A stretch of DNA of 64,000 nucleotides. Origin: UBA695 sp042691655. Lineage in GTDB: Bacteria; Verrucomicrobiota; Verrucomicrobiia; Chthoniobacterales; Chthoniobacteraceae. The stretch's first letter is position 1. Every line of letters begins with the position of its first letter. Under the pieces are notes generated by a model. It saw only the letters and a list, made by a program, of their open reading frames with translations. It was not told the DNA's origin and searched no databases. The translations under genes and the position numbers were made by a program. Positions 36,327-45,212 of this stretch are shown here, piece after piece. The DNA lies in assembly GCA_042691655.1 (NCBI GenBank), contig CP170506.1:2046001-2110000 (forward strand), read 5' to 3'.

Positions 36327-37607
36327 ATGAACGTTAAAAAAACCACGACCTCCAAGCGTGGTCCCCATCGCACCAGCCACGAGCCCGGCCAGACCAGCCG
36401 GGCGGGGCTTCTATTCGCCCTTTTTGTCACCGGCTTTTCCGCTTTCATCACCCTCTACGCCACGCAGCCGATGCTGCCCCGGTTCCGCGAAATCTTCCAC
36501 ACCAGCGAAGTGGCCGTCAGCCTCACCGTCACGGCCCCCGTGCTCGCCATCGCACTCCTGGCCCCCATCGAAGGCCTCATCGCCGACACCCTCGGGCGCA
36601 AGCGCGTGATCGTGGCAACGCTGCTTGGCGCGGCCATTCCGACCCTGCTCGCCGGGCTCTCGCACACCCTGGGCCAGCTCATTTTCTGGCGCTTTTGCCA
36701 GGGGATTTTCATCCCGGGAATCATCGCGGTAACGATGGCCTACATCAGCGAGGAAACCCCGCGCCACCTCACTGGCTCCACCATGGCCATCTACGTGACC
36801 GGCACCGTCGTGGGCGGTTTTTCAGGGCGCTTCCTTACCGGCCTGATCGTCTCCCGCTGGGAATGGCCCCTCGCCTTCGAAGTCATCGGCGTGCTCGCGC
36901 TCGCGGGCGGCTTGCTGACGTGGTGGCTGCTCCCGGCTTCGCAGAAATTCGTCCGCCAAAACAGCATCGGCGCTTCGCTCAAATCCATGCGAAGCCATCT
37001 CCGCAACCCCCGCCTGCTGGCCACCTACGGCGTCGGGTTTAACTGCCTCTTCTCGCTGGTGGGCGCGTTTACGTACATTAATTTTCACCTCGCCGACGCG
37101 CCGTTTCACCTAGGCCCCACGGCGCTCGCCTCGGTCTTTGGCGTTTACCTCATCGGGGCTGTCATCACCCCGGTGGCGGGCCGCGTTCTGGACCGGATCG
37201 GCCATCGCCGGGCGCTCATGCGGGCCGCCGGGGCCCTGGCCTTCGGCGGCCTCCTGACGCTCGTGCCCTCCCTCCCCGTCATCGTGCTGGGCCTGGCCAT
37301 CCTGGCCTCAAGCGCCTTTACGAGCCAGGCTTCGGCCTCCAGCTTCGTCGGCCGGGCAGCCAAGCAGGCGCGTTCCTCCGCCTCGGGTCTCTACGTCGCC
37401 TTCTACTACCTCGGCGGCTGCACCGGCTCGATCCTACCCGGCTTCATCTGGAAATGGACCGGCTGGGCCGGGTGCATCGGCCTCATCATCGCCGTGCAGG
37501 CCGTAACCGCCTGGATGGCATACAAATACTGGCGCGAAGAGGCAGAGGCAACGCCCTCCACCTCACCCGAATCCCTATCCGGCCCCTCCGTGGAAGTGGT
37601 CGGATAG
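36327..37607 (+). CDS. MFS transporter (YnfM/arabinose-efflux-like)
   Basis: A 426-residue major facilitator with about twelve membrane segments. The family motif between helices 2 and 3 reads GLIADTLGRKRV, and RFCQGIFIPGIIAVTMAYISEE matches the YnfM-like subgroup of drug/solute exporters (quoted part RFCQGIFIPGI). The N-terminal 25 residues are basic and polar, without a signal. The divergent LysR gene probably regulates it. Substrate unknown. Confidence 0.9.
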   Translation: MNVKKTTTSKRGPHRTSHEPGQTSRAGLLFALFVTGFSAFITLYATQPMLPRFREIFHTSEVAVSLTVTAPVLAIALLAPIEGLIADTLGRKRVIVATLLGAAIPTLLAGLSHTLGQLIFWRFCQGIFIPGIIAVTMAYISEETPRHLTGSTMAIYVTGTVVGGFSGRFLTGLIVSRWEWPLAFEVIGVLALAGGLLTWWLLPASQKFVRQNSIGASLKSMRSHLRNPRLLATYGVGFNCLFSLVGAFTYINFHLADAPFHLGPTALASVFGVYLIGAVITPVAGRVLDRIGHRRALMRAAGALAFGGLLTLVPSLPVIVLGLAILASSAFTSQASASSFVGRAAKQARSSASGLYVAFYYLGGCTGSILPGFIWKWTGWAGCIGLIIAVQAVTAWMAYKYWREEAEATPSTSPESLSGPSVEVVG

Positions 37608-37631
37608 CATATTATCTAATACTCTACCGCG

Positions 37632-38954
37632 TCAGATGGCGAAATCGTCGTATTCCGGTTTCACCAGTTCGTTGGGCGGAAAGAGCATCCCGGCGGCGGC
37701 GGTCGCGTTGGTCCCCTGCTCGATCAGAATGAAGGAGCCGGTGAGGCGATTGCCCGCGTAGCCGTCGAAATAGAGCGGCTTGGCCGTCTTGAGCTGAATC
37801 TCGCCGATGTCATTGAGCGCCAGTTCCGAGGGCGCGGGGATCCGCTCCAGATCAGTAAAGCTAAGCCGGTTCTCAATGCCCGTAACCATCGCCTGCACGG
37901 TCTGCGTCGTGTGTTTGAGCAGGTAACGGCGGCCCGGCACGAGCGGGCGCTGGTGCATCCAGCAGACCTTCGCGTGGAACTCCGAGCTGAGCCCGGGAGG
38001 CGTTTCGAGGTCGGCCAACATGTCGCCACGGCTGATGTCCAGGTCGTCCTCCAGCACCACCGTCACCGACTGCGGGCAGAAGGCTTCCTCCACCTCGCCA
38101 TCGCTGCCGTGGATCGCCTTCACGCGGCTGCAAAGCTGGCTCGGCAGGTGGATCACCCGCTGGCCCACGCGCACCACGCCGCCCGCGATCTGCCCGCTGA
38201 AGCCCCGGAAATCGTGCAGCGCGGGATCGCTCGGGTTCTCCGGCCGGTTGACCCACTGCACGGGAAGCCGGAAGCCGTCGAGATTCCAGTCGCTGCCGAT
38301 GTGAACCGCTTCAAGGTGATTGAGTAGTGTCGGCCCCTCGTACCACGGCATATGAGTGGAGGGCTTCACCACGTTGTCGCCGTCGAGCGCGCTGATGGGG
38401 ATGAATTTGACGTCCTTGATGTTGAGACGCGGCAGGAATTTCTCGAACTCGTCGCGGATCTCCCGGAACCGCTCCTGGCTCCATTCCACCAAGTCCATCT
38501 TGTTGACGGCCACGATCAAATGCGGGATGCGCAGCAGCGAGGCGATGGACGTATGGCGGCGGCTCTGCTCGATGACGCCCTGGCGCGCGTCCACCAGCAC
38601 GATGGAGAGGTTTGCCGAGGAGGCGCCCGTGACCATGTTGCGGGTGTACTGCACGTGCCCGGGCGTATCGGCGATGATGAATTTGCGTTTCGGCGTGGCG
38701 AAGTAGCGGTAGGCCACGTCGATGGTGATCCCCTGCTCCCGCTCGGCGCGCAGTCCGTCGGTAAGGTTGGCCAGGTTGATCTTGCCGCCGCCGGTGATGT
38801 CGGCAGAGCGCTTCAGCGCGGCGATTTGGTCCTCCATCAGCGACTTCGAGTCGTAGAGCAGGCGGCCGATGAGGGTTGATTTTCCGTCGTCAACGCTGCC
38901 GCAGGTATTGAAGCGGAGCAGGTCAACGGGGTGTTCAATGGTGGAAAGAGACAT
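37632..38954 (-). CDS. cysN: Sulfate adenylyltransferase subunit 1 (CysN)
   Basis: A 440-residue GTPase subunit of ATP sulfurylase. An EF-Tu-like G domain is evident: G1 GSVDDGKSTLIGRLLYD, switch region EREQGITIDVAYRYF, G3 DTPGHVQYTRNM, G4 NKMD. Two beta-barrel domains follow. GTP hydrolysis drives adenylyl transfer from ATP to sulfate by CysD. Unlike many CysN proteins it has no C-terminal APS kinase (CysC) domain. Start placed at the ATG at 38954 rather than the TTG two codons earlier. Last gene of the minus-strand cys operon. Confidence 0.95.
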   Translation of the reverse strand: MSLSTIEHPVDLLRFNTCGSVDDGKSTLIGRLLYDSKSLMEDQIAALKRSADITGGGKINLANLTDGLRAEREQGITIDVAYRYFATPKRKFIIADTPGHVQYTRNMVTGASSANLSIVLVDARQGVIEQSRRHTSIASLLRIPHLIVAVNKMDLVEWSQERFREIRDEFEKFLPRLNIKDVKFIPISALDGDNVVKPSTHMPWYEGPTLLNHLEAVHIGSDWNLDGFRLPVQWVNRPENPSDPALHDFRGFSGQIAGGVVRVGQRVIHLPSQLCSRVKAIHGSDGEVEEAFCPQSVTVVLEDDLDISRGDMLADLETPPGLSSEFHAKVCWMHQRPLVPGRRYLLKHTTQTVQAMVTGIENRLSFTDLERIPAPSELALNDIGEIQLKTAKPLYFDGYAGNRLTGSFILIEQGTNATAAAGMLFPPNELVKPEYDDFAI

Positions 38955-38966
38955 GGGCAAGTTTTT

Positions 38967-39887
38967 CTAAAAATATCCGGCTTTTTTGCGGTCCTCCATG
39001 GCGGCTTCGGAGGCTTTGTCATCGGCGCGGGAGCCGCGTTCAGTGACGCGGGCGGCGGCGATCTCGGCAAGAATGTCATCGACCGTCACGGCTGGGGATT
39101 CGACGCAGCCGGTGCTGATGATGTCGCCGATGGTCCGGACGCGCACCACCAGTTCCCGCACCTCCTCATTCGGCTTCGGCGGGACGAGGTCGTTGACCGG
39201 CAGCCATTGGCCGCCACGGCGCACGCAGCAGCGTTTGTGGCTGAAATAGATATTGGGCACCTCCAGCTTTTCGCGCCGGACGTATTCCCAGACGTCCATC
39301 TCCGTCCAGTTGCTCAGCGGAAAGGCGCGCATGCTCTCGCCCTGGTTGACGCGCGTATTGTACAGGTTCCAGATTTCCGGGCGCTGGTTCTTCGGGTCCC
39401 ACTGGCCGAAGGCATCGCGGAAGCTAAAGAAGCGCTCCTTGGCGCGCGCCTTCTCCTCGTCGCGGCGGGCCCCGCCGATGCAGCAGTCAAACTGAAACTC
39501 CTCGATGGCGGCGAGCAGTGTCGGGATTTGCAGCCGATTGCGGCTCACCTCGCCCGGCGAGGGAACGGCAATGCCCTTGGCGATGGCGTCCTCCACTCGG
39601 CGCACCACCAACTGCGCGCCCAGCTCGGCGGCGCGGCGATCGCGGAACTCGTTGAGCTCCGGGAAATGGTGCCCGGTGTCGATGTTTAAGAACGGCATCG
39701 GGATGGCCGCCGGGCGAAAGGCCTTCTCCGCCAGGCGCAGGAGGCAGATCGAGTCCTTGCCGCCGGAGAAAAGGAGCGCCGGGCGGTCGAACTCCGCTGC
39801 CACCTCGCGCATGACGTGGATGGCTTCCGTTTCGAGATACTGAAGGTGATCGATGTGGTAGTTTTTCTTTTCTGGTGTCGGACTCAT
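38967..39887 (-). CDS. cysD: Sulfate adenylyltransferase subunit 2 (CysD)
   Basis: About 306 residues from the ATG at 39887, which overlaps the cysH stop (ATGA). The PP-loop motif LLFSGGKDSICLLRLA binds ATP; HIDTGHHFPE-like LNIDTGHHFPELNEFRD and GGARRDEEKARAKERFFSFRD are family hallmarks (quoted GGARRDEEKARAKER). It forms APS from sulfate and ATP with CysN, whose gene starts 12 bases later. Confidence 0.95.
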   Translation of the reverse strand: MSPTPEKKNYHIDHLQYLETEAIHVMREVAAEFDRPALLFSGGKDSICLLRLAEKAFRPAAIPMPFLNIDTGHHFPELNEFRDRRAAELGAQLVVRRVEDAIAKGIAVPSPGEVSRNRLQIPTLLAAIEEFQFDCCIGGARRDEEKARAKERFFSFRDAFGQWDPKNQRPEIWNLYNTRVNQGESMRAFPLSNWTEMDVWEYVRREKLEVPNIYFSHKRCCVRRGGQWLPVNDLVPPKPNEEVRELVVRVRTIGDIISTGCVESPAVTVDDILAEIAAARVTERGSRADDKASEAAMEDRKKAGYF

Positions 39888-40543
39888 GACTGGACGGCCT
39901 TTCCTCCCCACGCGGCGTGCAGGCCGCATTCGCGCTTTTCATCGGCCTTGGCGGGGTCGAAGTAATCCCATTCATTGGGAAGATGATGAGCGGAGAGGTA
40001 GGCCTCCATCTCAGCATCGGTAAAGTAAAACACAGGGCTGACTTTCAGCGTGCCGAAGTTCGGGTCAGCGGAAACGATATCGAGCCCGGCCCGGTTCGGG
40101 TTCTGCACCTTGCGCAGCGCCGTGATCCAGACGGCCGGAGCCAGTTCGCGCATGCCGCGCTGGAAGGGCTCCAATTTCATGAGCGCGCTGAATTTTTTCA
40201 ACCCCTCCTCGTCATCGAGGCTGGGCAGCTTGCCGTAGACCGCCTCGTAATGCGCCGAGGTGATCGCGGGAAGGTATGCTTTAATATTCAGCCCGAGCGA
40301 ATCGCGGAGCACCTCGGCGTGGCGGTAGGTGGCGGGGCGGTTAAAGCCATGGTCCACCCACAGAACGGGGATATCCGCCTGAGCCTGCGTGGCGAGGTGA
40401 AGGATGACGGCTTCGTAAGGCCTGAAGTTGGTGGATACAATCGCGCGCCCACCCCCTCGGGCGATGGCCCATTGGATGATTTCGAGCGGCGATTTGGAAC
40501 GCAATGCTTCGTTCCATTCTGAGAGCTGCTGGTTAGAACTCAT
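39884..40543 (-). CDS. cysH: Phosphoadenylyl-sulfate reductase (CysH, PAPS-type)
   Basis: A 219-residue reductase with an N-type nucleotide-binding region (AIVSTNFRPYEAVILHL), VDHGFNRPATYRHAEVL and the C-terminal catalytic motif KRECGLH. The paired Cys motifs that hold the [4Fe-4S] cluster in APS reductases are absent; the corresponding stretch reads SADPNFGTLKVSP. By known family rules this favours PAPS as substrate with thioredoxin as donor. No APS kinase is in the window. Located between cysI (15-base gap) and cysD (overlap). Confidence 0.88.
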   Translation of the reverse strand: MSSNQQLSEWNEALRSKSPLEIIQWAIARGGGRAIVSTNFRPYEAVILHLATQAQADIPVLWVDHGFNRPATYRHAEVLRDSLGLNIKAYLPAITSAHYEAVYGKLPSLDDEEGLKKFSALMKLEPFQRGMRELAPAVWITALRKVQNPNRAGLDIVSADPNFGTLKVSPVFYFTDAEMEAYLSAHHLPNEWDYFDPAKADEKRECGLHAAWGGKAVQS

Positions 40544-40558
40544 TACTAGGATTGGATA

Positions 40559-42214
40559 TTATGCAAAAAGGATGCGGTCGGCCCAGTCTCCGAAGCGTTC
40601 GCCCGCCTCGCGCTCCTGGGCGAAGCGGGTAAAGAGCGCCCGGAATTCGCCCGGGAGTTCGTCGGCTTTGATGACGTCTTTATAGACCCGGTTGAGCCGC
40701 GTGCCGGTGGCGTTGCCGCCAAGGTAGAGCTGGTATTTGCCCGGGGCCTTGCCCACGAGGCCGATCTCCGCCACATACGGGCGCGAGCAGCCATTCGGGC
40801 AGCCGGAGGTGCGAATGATGATCTCCTCGCCGGGGATCCCCGCTTCCGCCAGGGCCGTCTCGGCATAGCCGATCAAGGTCGGGAAGGCGCGTTCGCTTTC
40901 CGCCAGGGCCAGACCGCAGGTGGGCAGCGAGACGCAGGCCGTCGAAGCCCGGCGCACCGCCGAGACCTGCTCGGGCAGGATCGCCCCATGCTCTTTTAAG
41001 ATCGCCGTGATGGCCTCCTCGTTTTCCGGAGCGATATTCGCTAAAATGAGGTTATTGCCCGGGGTGAAGCGGATTTCCGGCTGGAAGCGCTCCGCCACCA
41101 CGCGCAGCGCCGTTTTGAGCTTCTGGCTTTCGGTGTCCTTGATCCGGCCCGTGGCCACCGAGAGGCCCAGGAATTTCCGCCCGTCGGGCTGCGTGTGCCA
41201 GCCGAAGGGGTCGCTCACGCTGGTAAACTGGAAAGGCCGGGCCGCCCCGAGCGTCACGCCCGAGCGTTTCTCCACCTCGGCGCGGAACCACTCCACGCCC
41301 CGCTCGGCCAGCAAGTACTTGAGCCGGGCGTGCTTGCGGTTGGAGCGGTCGCCGAAGTCGCGGTGCACCGTCACCGCCGCCAGCGCCACCTGCTGCAACT
41401 GCTCCGGCGTAACGAACCCGACCACATCGCCCAGGCGAGGGAATGTCGCGGGGTTATTATGGCTGCGCCCCATGCCGCCGCCCGCCGTCAGGTTGTATCC
41501 CACAAGCTTCCCCTCTTCCACAATCGCGATGAGCCCGATGTCATTGGTCAGCACGTCGGTGTCATTAAAGGGCGGCAGGGCGAAGCCGAATTTGAATTTG
41601 CGCGGCAGGTAGGTCTTGCCGTAAAGCGGATCGGTAAAGTCTGGGTCCTTGAGGTTCAGCTCGTTGCCGTCGATCCATATGGAATGGTACGCGGGCGTGG
41701 AGGGTGAGAGGAAATCCGCCAGCGCATTCGCCTGGGCCAGCAGTTCCCGGCCCACGGCCCCGATCCCCGGCGACGCGGGCACCGTGATGTTGCGCACCAC
41801 ATCCCCGCAGGTGGCCAGCGTGGTGAGCAGCGTCTCGTTGATCCCCTTGATCGTCGCCCCGAGGTCCGCCTTGAGCACCCCGTGGAACTGGATCGTCTGG
41901 CGCGAGGTAATCCGGAGCGTCTGGTTCGCGTAGACATCCGAGAGCCGGTCCAGCTCCAGATACTGCGCTGGGGAGATCACCCCGCCCGGCACCCGGATGC
42001 GGATGAGCATAATGTACTTCTTGCCCGTTTTGCGCAGATCGCGGTCATCTTCTTGGTAGATGCCGTGGAATTTCAGGAACTGGGTGTCGTCGTCCGAAAA
42101 ACGTTCCGCACTCCCGTCGGCAAGGGTTGCCGCAATGTTTCCCGCCAGCGTCGGGCTGGAGAGCTTCAACAATTCGTTCGCCGAAGGTGAGGACGGTGAG
42201 GCTGGTTGAGTCAT
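40559..42214 (-). CDS. cysI: Assimilatory sulfite reductase hemoprotein (CysI-type)
   Basis: A 551-residue siroheme/[4Fe-4S] reductase with two ferredoxin-like repeats and both cluster motifs: ACVSLPTCGLA (C-x5-C) and SGCPNGCSRP (C-x3-C). YIMLIRIRVPGG, LRITSRQTIQFHGVL and GGGMGRSH match CysI. It reduces sulfite to sulfide. No flavoprotein cysJ is adjacent, so the electron donor may be ferredoxin or an unlinked CysJ. First gene of cysI-H-D-N. A nitrite reductase is the alternative but the operon argues for sulfite. Confidence 0.9.
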   Translation of the reverse strand: MTQPASPSSPSANELLKLSSPTLAGNIAATLADGSAERFSDDDTQFLKFHGIYQEDDRDLRKTGKKYIMLIRIRVPGGVISPAQYLELDRLSDVYANQTLRITSRQTIQFHGVLKADLGATIKGINETLLTTLATCGDVVRNITVPASPGIGAVGRELLAQANALADFLSPSTPAYHSIWIDGNELNLKDPDFTDPLYGKTYLPRKFKFGFALPPFNDTDVLTNDIGLIAIVEEGKLVGYNLTAGGGMGRSHNNPATFPRLGDVVGFVTPEQLQQVALAAVTVHRDFGDRSNRKHARLKYLLAERGVEWFRAEVEKRSGVTLGAARPFQFTSVSDPFGWHTQPDGRKFLGLSVATGRIKDTESQKLKTALRVVAERFQPEIRFTPGNNLILANIAPENEEAITAILKEHGAILPEQVSAVRRASTACVSLPTCGLALAESERAFPTLIGYAETALAEAGIPGEEIIIRTSGCPNGCSRPYVAEIGLVGKAPGKYQLYLGGNATGTRLNRVYKDVIKADELPGEFRALFTRFAQEREAGERFGDWADRILFA

Positions 42215-42464
42215 AAAATGGGAGGCTAGCTATAAACCCCATTTTGTCAATCGAGTTTAAGTAGAACGCCCATTTTAATTCCTATCTGTAGGTCGAGTAT
42301 TCATCATAACTTGCTTACTACCAGTGCATTGAAATTCCTCAAAAAATTTCGCTTATTTGAATTGACCCATCCCCCACTGAGCCAGTAGATATTATTTATC
42401 GACAAACTCTATCGGGTTTGTGAACATTTCAAAACAACAACCGAACATTCACCCGACCACACCC
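42215..42464. promoter_or_regulatory. Divergent control region between sulfur reduction and sulfate import operons
   Basis: This AT-richer 250-base gap must hold promoters for both cys operons. CCCATTTT occurs twice in the same orientation (42238-42245 and 42269-42276), 31 bases apart, about three helical turns. I found no known riboswitch (SAM types) and no clear terminator. A sulfur regulator binding here is inference. Confidence 0.45.
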
Positions 42465-43448
42465 ATGAAGAAAATCGCAACAGTGTTGGCGCTCCTGGCC
42501 TCGATCGGCCTCGCGAGCGGAGCGGAACTTCTCAACGTCTCCTACGACCCCACGCGGGAGCTTTACACGGAATACAACGCGGCCTTTGCCAAGTATTGGA
42601 AAACCAAGACCGGCCAGGACGTGACCGTCAACCAATCCCACGGCGGCTCGGGCAAGCAGGCCCGCTCCGTACTCGATGGCCTTGAGGCGGACGTCGTCAC
42701 CCTCGCCCTCGCCTACGACATCGACGCCCTGGCCGAGAAAAAGCTCCTTCCCGACGACTGGCAGAAAGCCTTCCCGGAAAACAGCTCGCCCTACACCTCC
42801 ACCATCGTCTTCCTGGTTCGCAAGGGCAACCCGAAGGGCATTAAGGACTGGGACGACCTCGCCAAGCCGGGCATCGCGGTGATCACGCCCAACCCCAAGA
42901 CCTCCGGCGGCGCTCGCTGGAACTACCTGGGCGCATGGGCCTACGCCGCCGAGAAGTTCAACAAGGACGAAGCCAAGGTGAAGGATTTCATCGGCAAGAT
43001 CTACAAGAACGCCCCGGTACTCGACTCCGGTGCCCGCGGCGCAACGACGACCTTCGTGCAGCGCGGCCTGGGCGATGTGCTCATCGCGTGGGAAAACGAA
43101 GCCTACCTCGCCCTGAAGGAATTCGGGCCCGAGAAGTTTGAGATCGTCACCCCGTCCATCAGCATCCTCGCCGAACCGCCCGTCGCGGTGGTCGACGTTG
43201 TGGCCAAGCGCCACAAAACCGAGGACCTCGCCAAGGCCTACCTAAATTACCTCTACTCCGAGGAAGGCCAGGACATCGCGGGCAAGAACTTCTACCGCCC
43301 GCGCGATCCCAAGGTCGCCGCGAAATATGCCAGCCAGTTCGGCAAAGTCTCGCTCGTGACCATCGACGACGTTTTCGGCGGCTGGAAGAAGGCGCAAGCT
43401 ACGCACTTCGCCGACGGCGGCACGTTCGACCAGATCTACGCCAAGTAA
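42465..43448 (+). CDS. sbp: Sulfate ABC transporter substrate-binding protein
   Basis: About 327 residues from the Met at 42465, which opens a signal peptide (KKIATVLALLASIGLASGAE). The mature protein matches Sbp/CysP: LLNVSYDPTRELYTEYN, VNQSHGGSGKQARSVLDGL, ADVVTLALAYDID, and WNDL-like GIKDWDDLAKPGI, VITPNPKTSGGARWNYL. Such proteins bind sulfate or thiosulfate in the periplasm without metal. Followed by cysT, cysW and cysA. Confidence 0.95.
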   Translation: MKKIATVLALLASIGLASGAELLNVSYDPTRELYTEYNAAFAKYWKTKTGQDVTVNQSHGGSGKQARSVLDGLEADVVTLALAYDIDALAEKKLLPDDWQKAFPENSSPYTSTIVFLVRKGNPKGIKDWDDLAKPGIAVITPNPKTSGGARWNYLGAWAYAAEKFNKDEAKVKDFIGKIYKNAPVLDSGARGATTTFVQRGLGDVLIAWENEAYLALKEFGPEKFEIVTPSISILAEPPVAVVDVVAKRHKTEDLAKAYLNYLYSEEGQDIAGKNFYRPRDPKVAAKYASQFGKVSLVTIDDVFGGWKKAQATHFADGGTFDQIYAK

Positions 43449-43480
43449 TTGGAAACCAAAAGCGCCACCCCAAAAGCTGA

Positions 43481-44308
43481 ATGAAACGACGCATTCTTCC
43501 CGGATTCCGGCTCACGCTCGGCTATTCCGTGATCTATCTGACGCTGATCGTGCTGATCCCGTTCGTCGCGTTGACGGCCCGCGCCTTCAATGGAACGTGG
43601 CAGCATGTCTGGGACGTCGTCACCTCCCATCGGCTCATCGTGTCGTATCAGCTCAGCTTCGGGACGGCGCTGGTGGCCTCGCTCATCAACGGCTTGTTCG
43701 GCTTCATCACCGCATGGGTCCTCACCCGCTACCGTTTCCCGGGGCGGCGGGTCATTGACGCGCTCATCGACCTCCCCTTTGCCCTGCCGACGGCCGTGGC
43801 GGGCATCGCGCTCACCGCGCTTTACGCCCCCAACGGCTGGGTCGGCTCGCTGCTTGCGAAAGTGGGCATCGCCGTGGCCTTCAACCGCCTGGGCATCCTG
43901 ATCGCGCTGGTGTTCATCGGGTTCCCCTTCGTTGTGCGAACGCTCCAGCCGGTGCTGGCCGCGCTAACCAACGACGTGGAGGAAGCCGCCGCGCTGCTGG
44001 GCGCGGGCCGCTTCCAGACCTTCCGGCGCGTCATCTTCCCGGCCGCGATGCCCGCGCTGATCACCGGCATCACCCTTTCCTTCGGCCGCGCGGTGGGCGA
44101 ATACGGCTCTGTGGTCTTCATCTCGGGCAACATCCCGTTCAAAACGGAAATCACGCCGCTCCTGATCATCGCCAAGCTCGAACAGTACGATTACCAGGGC
44201 GCGGCGGGCATCGGCCTCGTCATGCTGCTGGCCTCCTTTCTCATCCTCGCCTTCGTCAACGCCATCCAGTGGTGGAACACGCGGCGCTACAACTCCTCTT
44301 CGCTTTAA
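43481..44308 (+). CDS. cysT: Sulfate ABC transporter permease CysT (CysU)
   Basis: A 275-residue permease with about six membrane helices and the binding-protein-dependent permease signature EEAAALLGAGRFQTFRRVIFPA (quoted EEAAALLGAGRFQTF). FNRLGILIALVFIGFPFVVRTLQ and FGRAVGEYGSVVFISGN are typical of CysT. Gap to sbp 32 bases, to cysW 3 bases. Confidence 0.94.
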   Translation: MKRRILPGFRLTLGYSVIYLTLIVLIPFVALTARAFNGTWQHVWDVVTSHRLIVSYQLSFGTALVASLINGLFGFITAWVLTRYRFPGRRVIDALIDLPFALPTAVAGIALTALYAPNGWVGSLLAKVGIAVAFNRLGILIALVFIGFPFVVRTLQPVLAALTNDVEEAAALLGAGRFQTFRRVIFPAAMPALITGITLSFGRAVGEYGSVVFISGNIPFKTEITPLLIIAKLEQYDYQGAAGIGLVMLLASFLILAFVNAIQWWNTRRYNSSSL

Positions 44309-44311
44309 TCT

Positions 44312-45184
44312 ATGGCCGGAGTCGTTCCAGATTTAACTTTAAGCCGCCCCACCGTCCGGCCCCGCCGGGCCACGGAGGAAGGGCCCCTCATCCGGTGGAC
44401 GCTCATCGTCGTCGCCGTCCTCTTTTTCGCCGCCTTCCTGGTCCTGCCGCTGCTGACCGTCTTCGTGGAAGCCTTCCGGAAGGGAACCGAGTACTACTTC
44501 AAAGCCCTCTCCGACCCGATCGCCTGGAGCGCCATCAAGCTGACGCTCCTGACCGCCGCGATCGCCGTGCCGCTCAACACCGTCTTCGGCCTCGCCGCGG
44601 CCTGGGCCATCACGCGCTTTAGTTTCCGTGGGCGGCAATTCCTATCCACGCTCATCGACCTGCCGCTGTGGGTTTCCCCGGTCATCGGCGGGCTCATTTA
44701 CGTGCTGCTCTTTGGCACGCAGTCGCCTATCTCGCCGTGGCTCATTGCCCACCATATCAAGGTCGTCTATGCCACGCCGGGCATCATCATCGCCACCGTC
44801 TTTGTCACCTTCCCCTTCGTTGCGCGCGGCCTTATCCCCCTCATGCAAAACCAGGGCGCCGCCGAAGAAGAGGCCGCGCTCACCCTGGGCGCGCGGGGTT
44901 GGCAGGTCTTTTTCCGTGTCACGATCCCCAAAATCAAGTGGGGCCTGCTTTACTCCGTTATCCTCTCCAACGCCCGCGCCATGGGCGAATTCGGCGCGGT
45001 CTCCGTCGTCTCCGGGCACATCCGGGGCCTTACCAACACCATCCCGCTCCAGATCGAGATTCTCTACAACGAATACTCGTTCGCCGCCGCCTTCGCCCTC
45101 GCCTCGCTCCTCTCCCTGCTGGGTCTGGCCACGCTGGCGCTGAAAACCTACATCGAATGGCGCGCCGGAGGGCGGCCTTCCTAA
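44312..45184 (+). CDS. cysW: Sulfate ABC transporter permease CysW
   Basis: A 290-residue permease, six membrane helices, with the signature EEEAALTLGARGWQVFFRVTIP and ARAMGEFGAVSVVSGHIRG of CysW. The N-terminal 25 residues are polar and basic. Pairs with CysT to form the channel; cysA starts 28 bases downstream. Confidence 0.94.
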   Translation: MAGVVPDLTLSRPTVRPRRATEEGPLIRWTLIVVAVLFFAAFLVLPLLTVFVEAFRKGTEYYFKALSDPIAWSAIKLTLLTAAIAVPLNTVFGLAAAWAITRFSFRGRQFLSTLIDLPLWVSPVIGGLIYVLLFGTQSPISPWLIAHHIKVVYATPGIIIATVFVTFPFVARGLIPLMQNQGAAEEEAALTLGARGWQVFFRVTIPKIKWGLLYSVILSNARAMGEFGAVSVVSGHIRGLTNTIPLQIEILYNEYSFAAAFALASLLSLLGLATLALKTYIEWRAGGRPS

Positions 45185-45212
45185 CTCCTTTGGCAACCCG
45201 ACCCTTTGTTTT

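Noticed and set aside
42215..42464. SAM-type riboswitch in the sulfur gene control region
   Set aside because: No matching conserved helices or core bases could be found on either strand.
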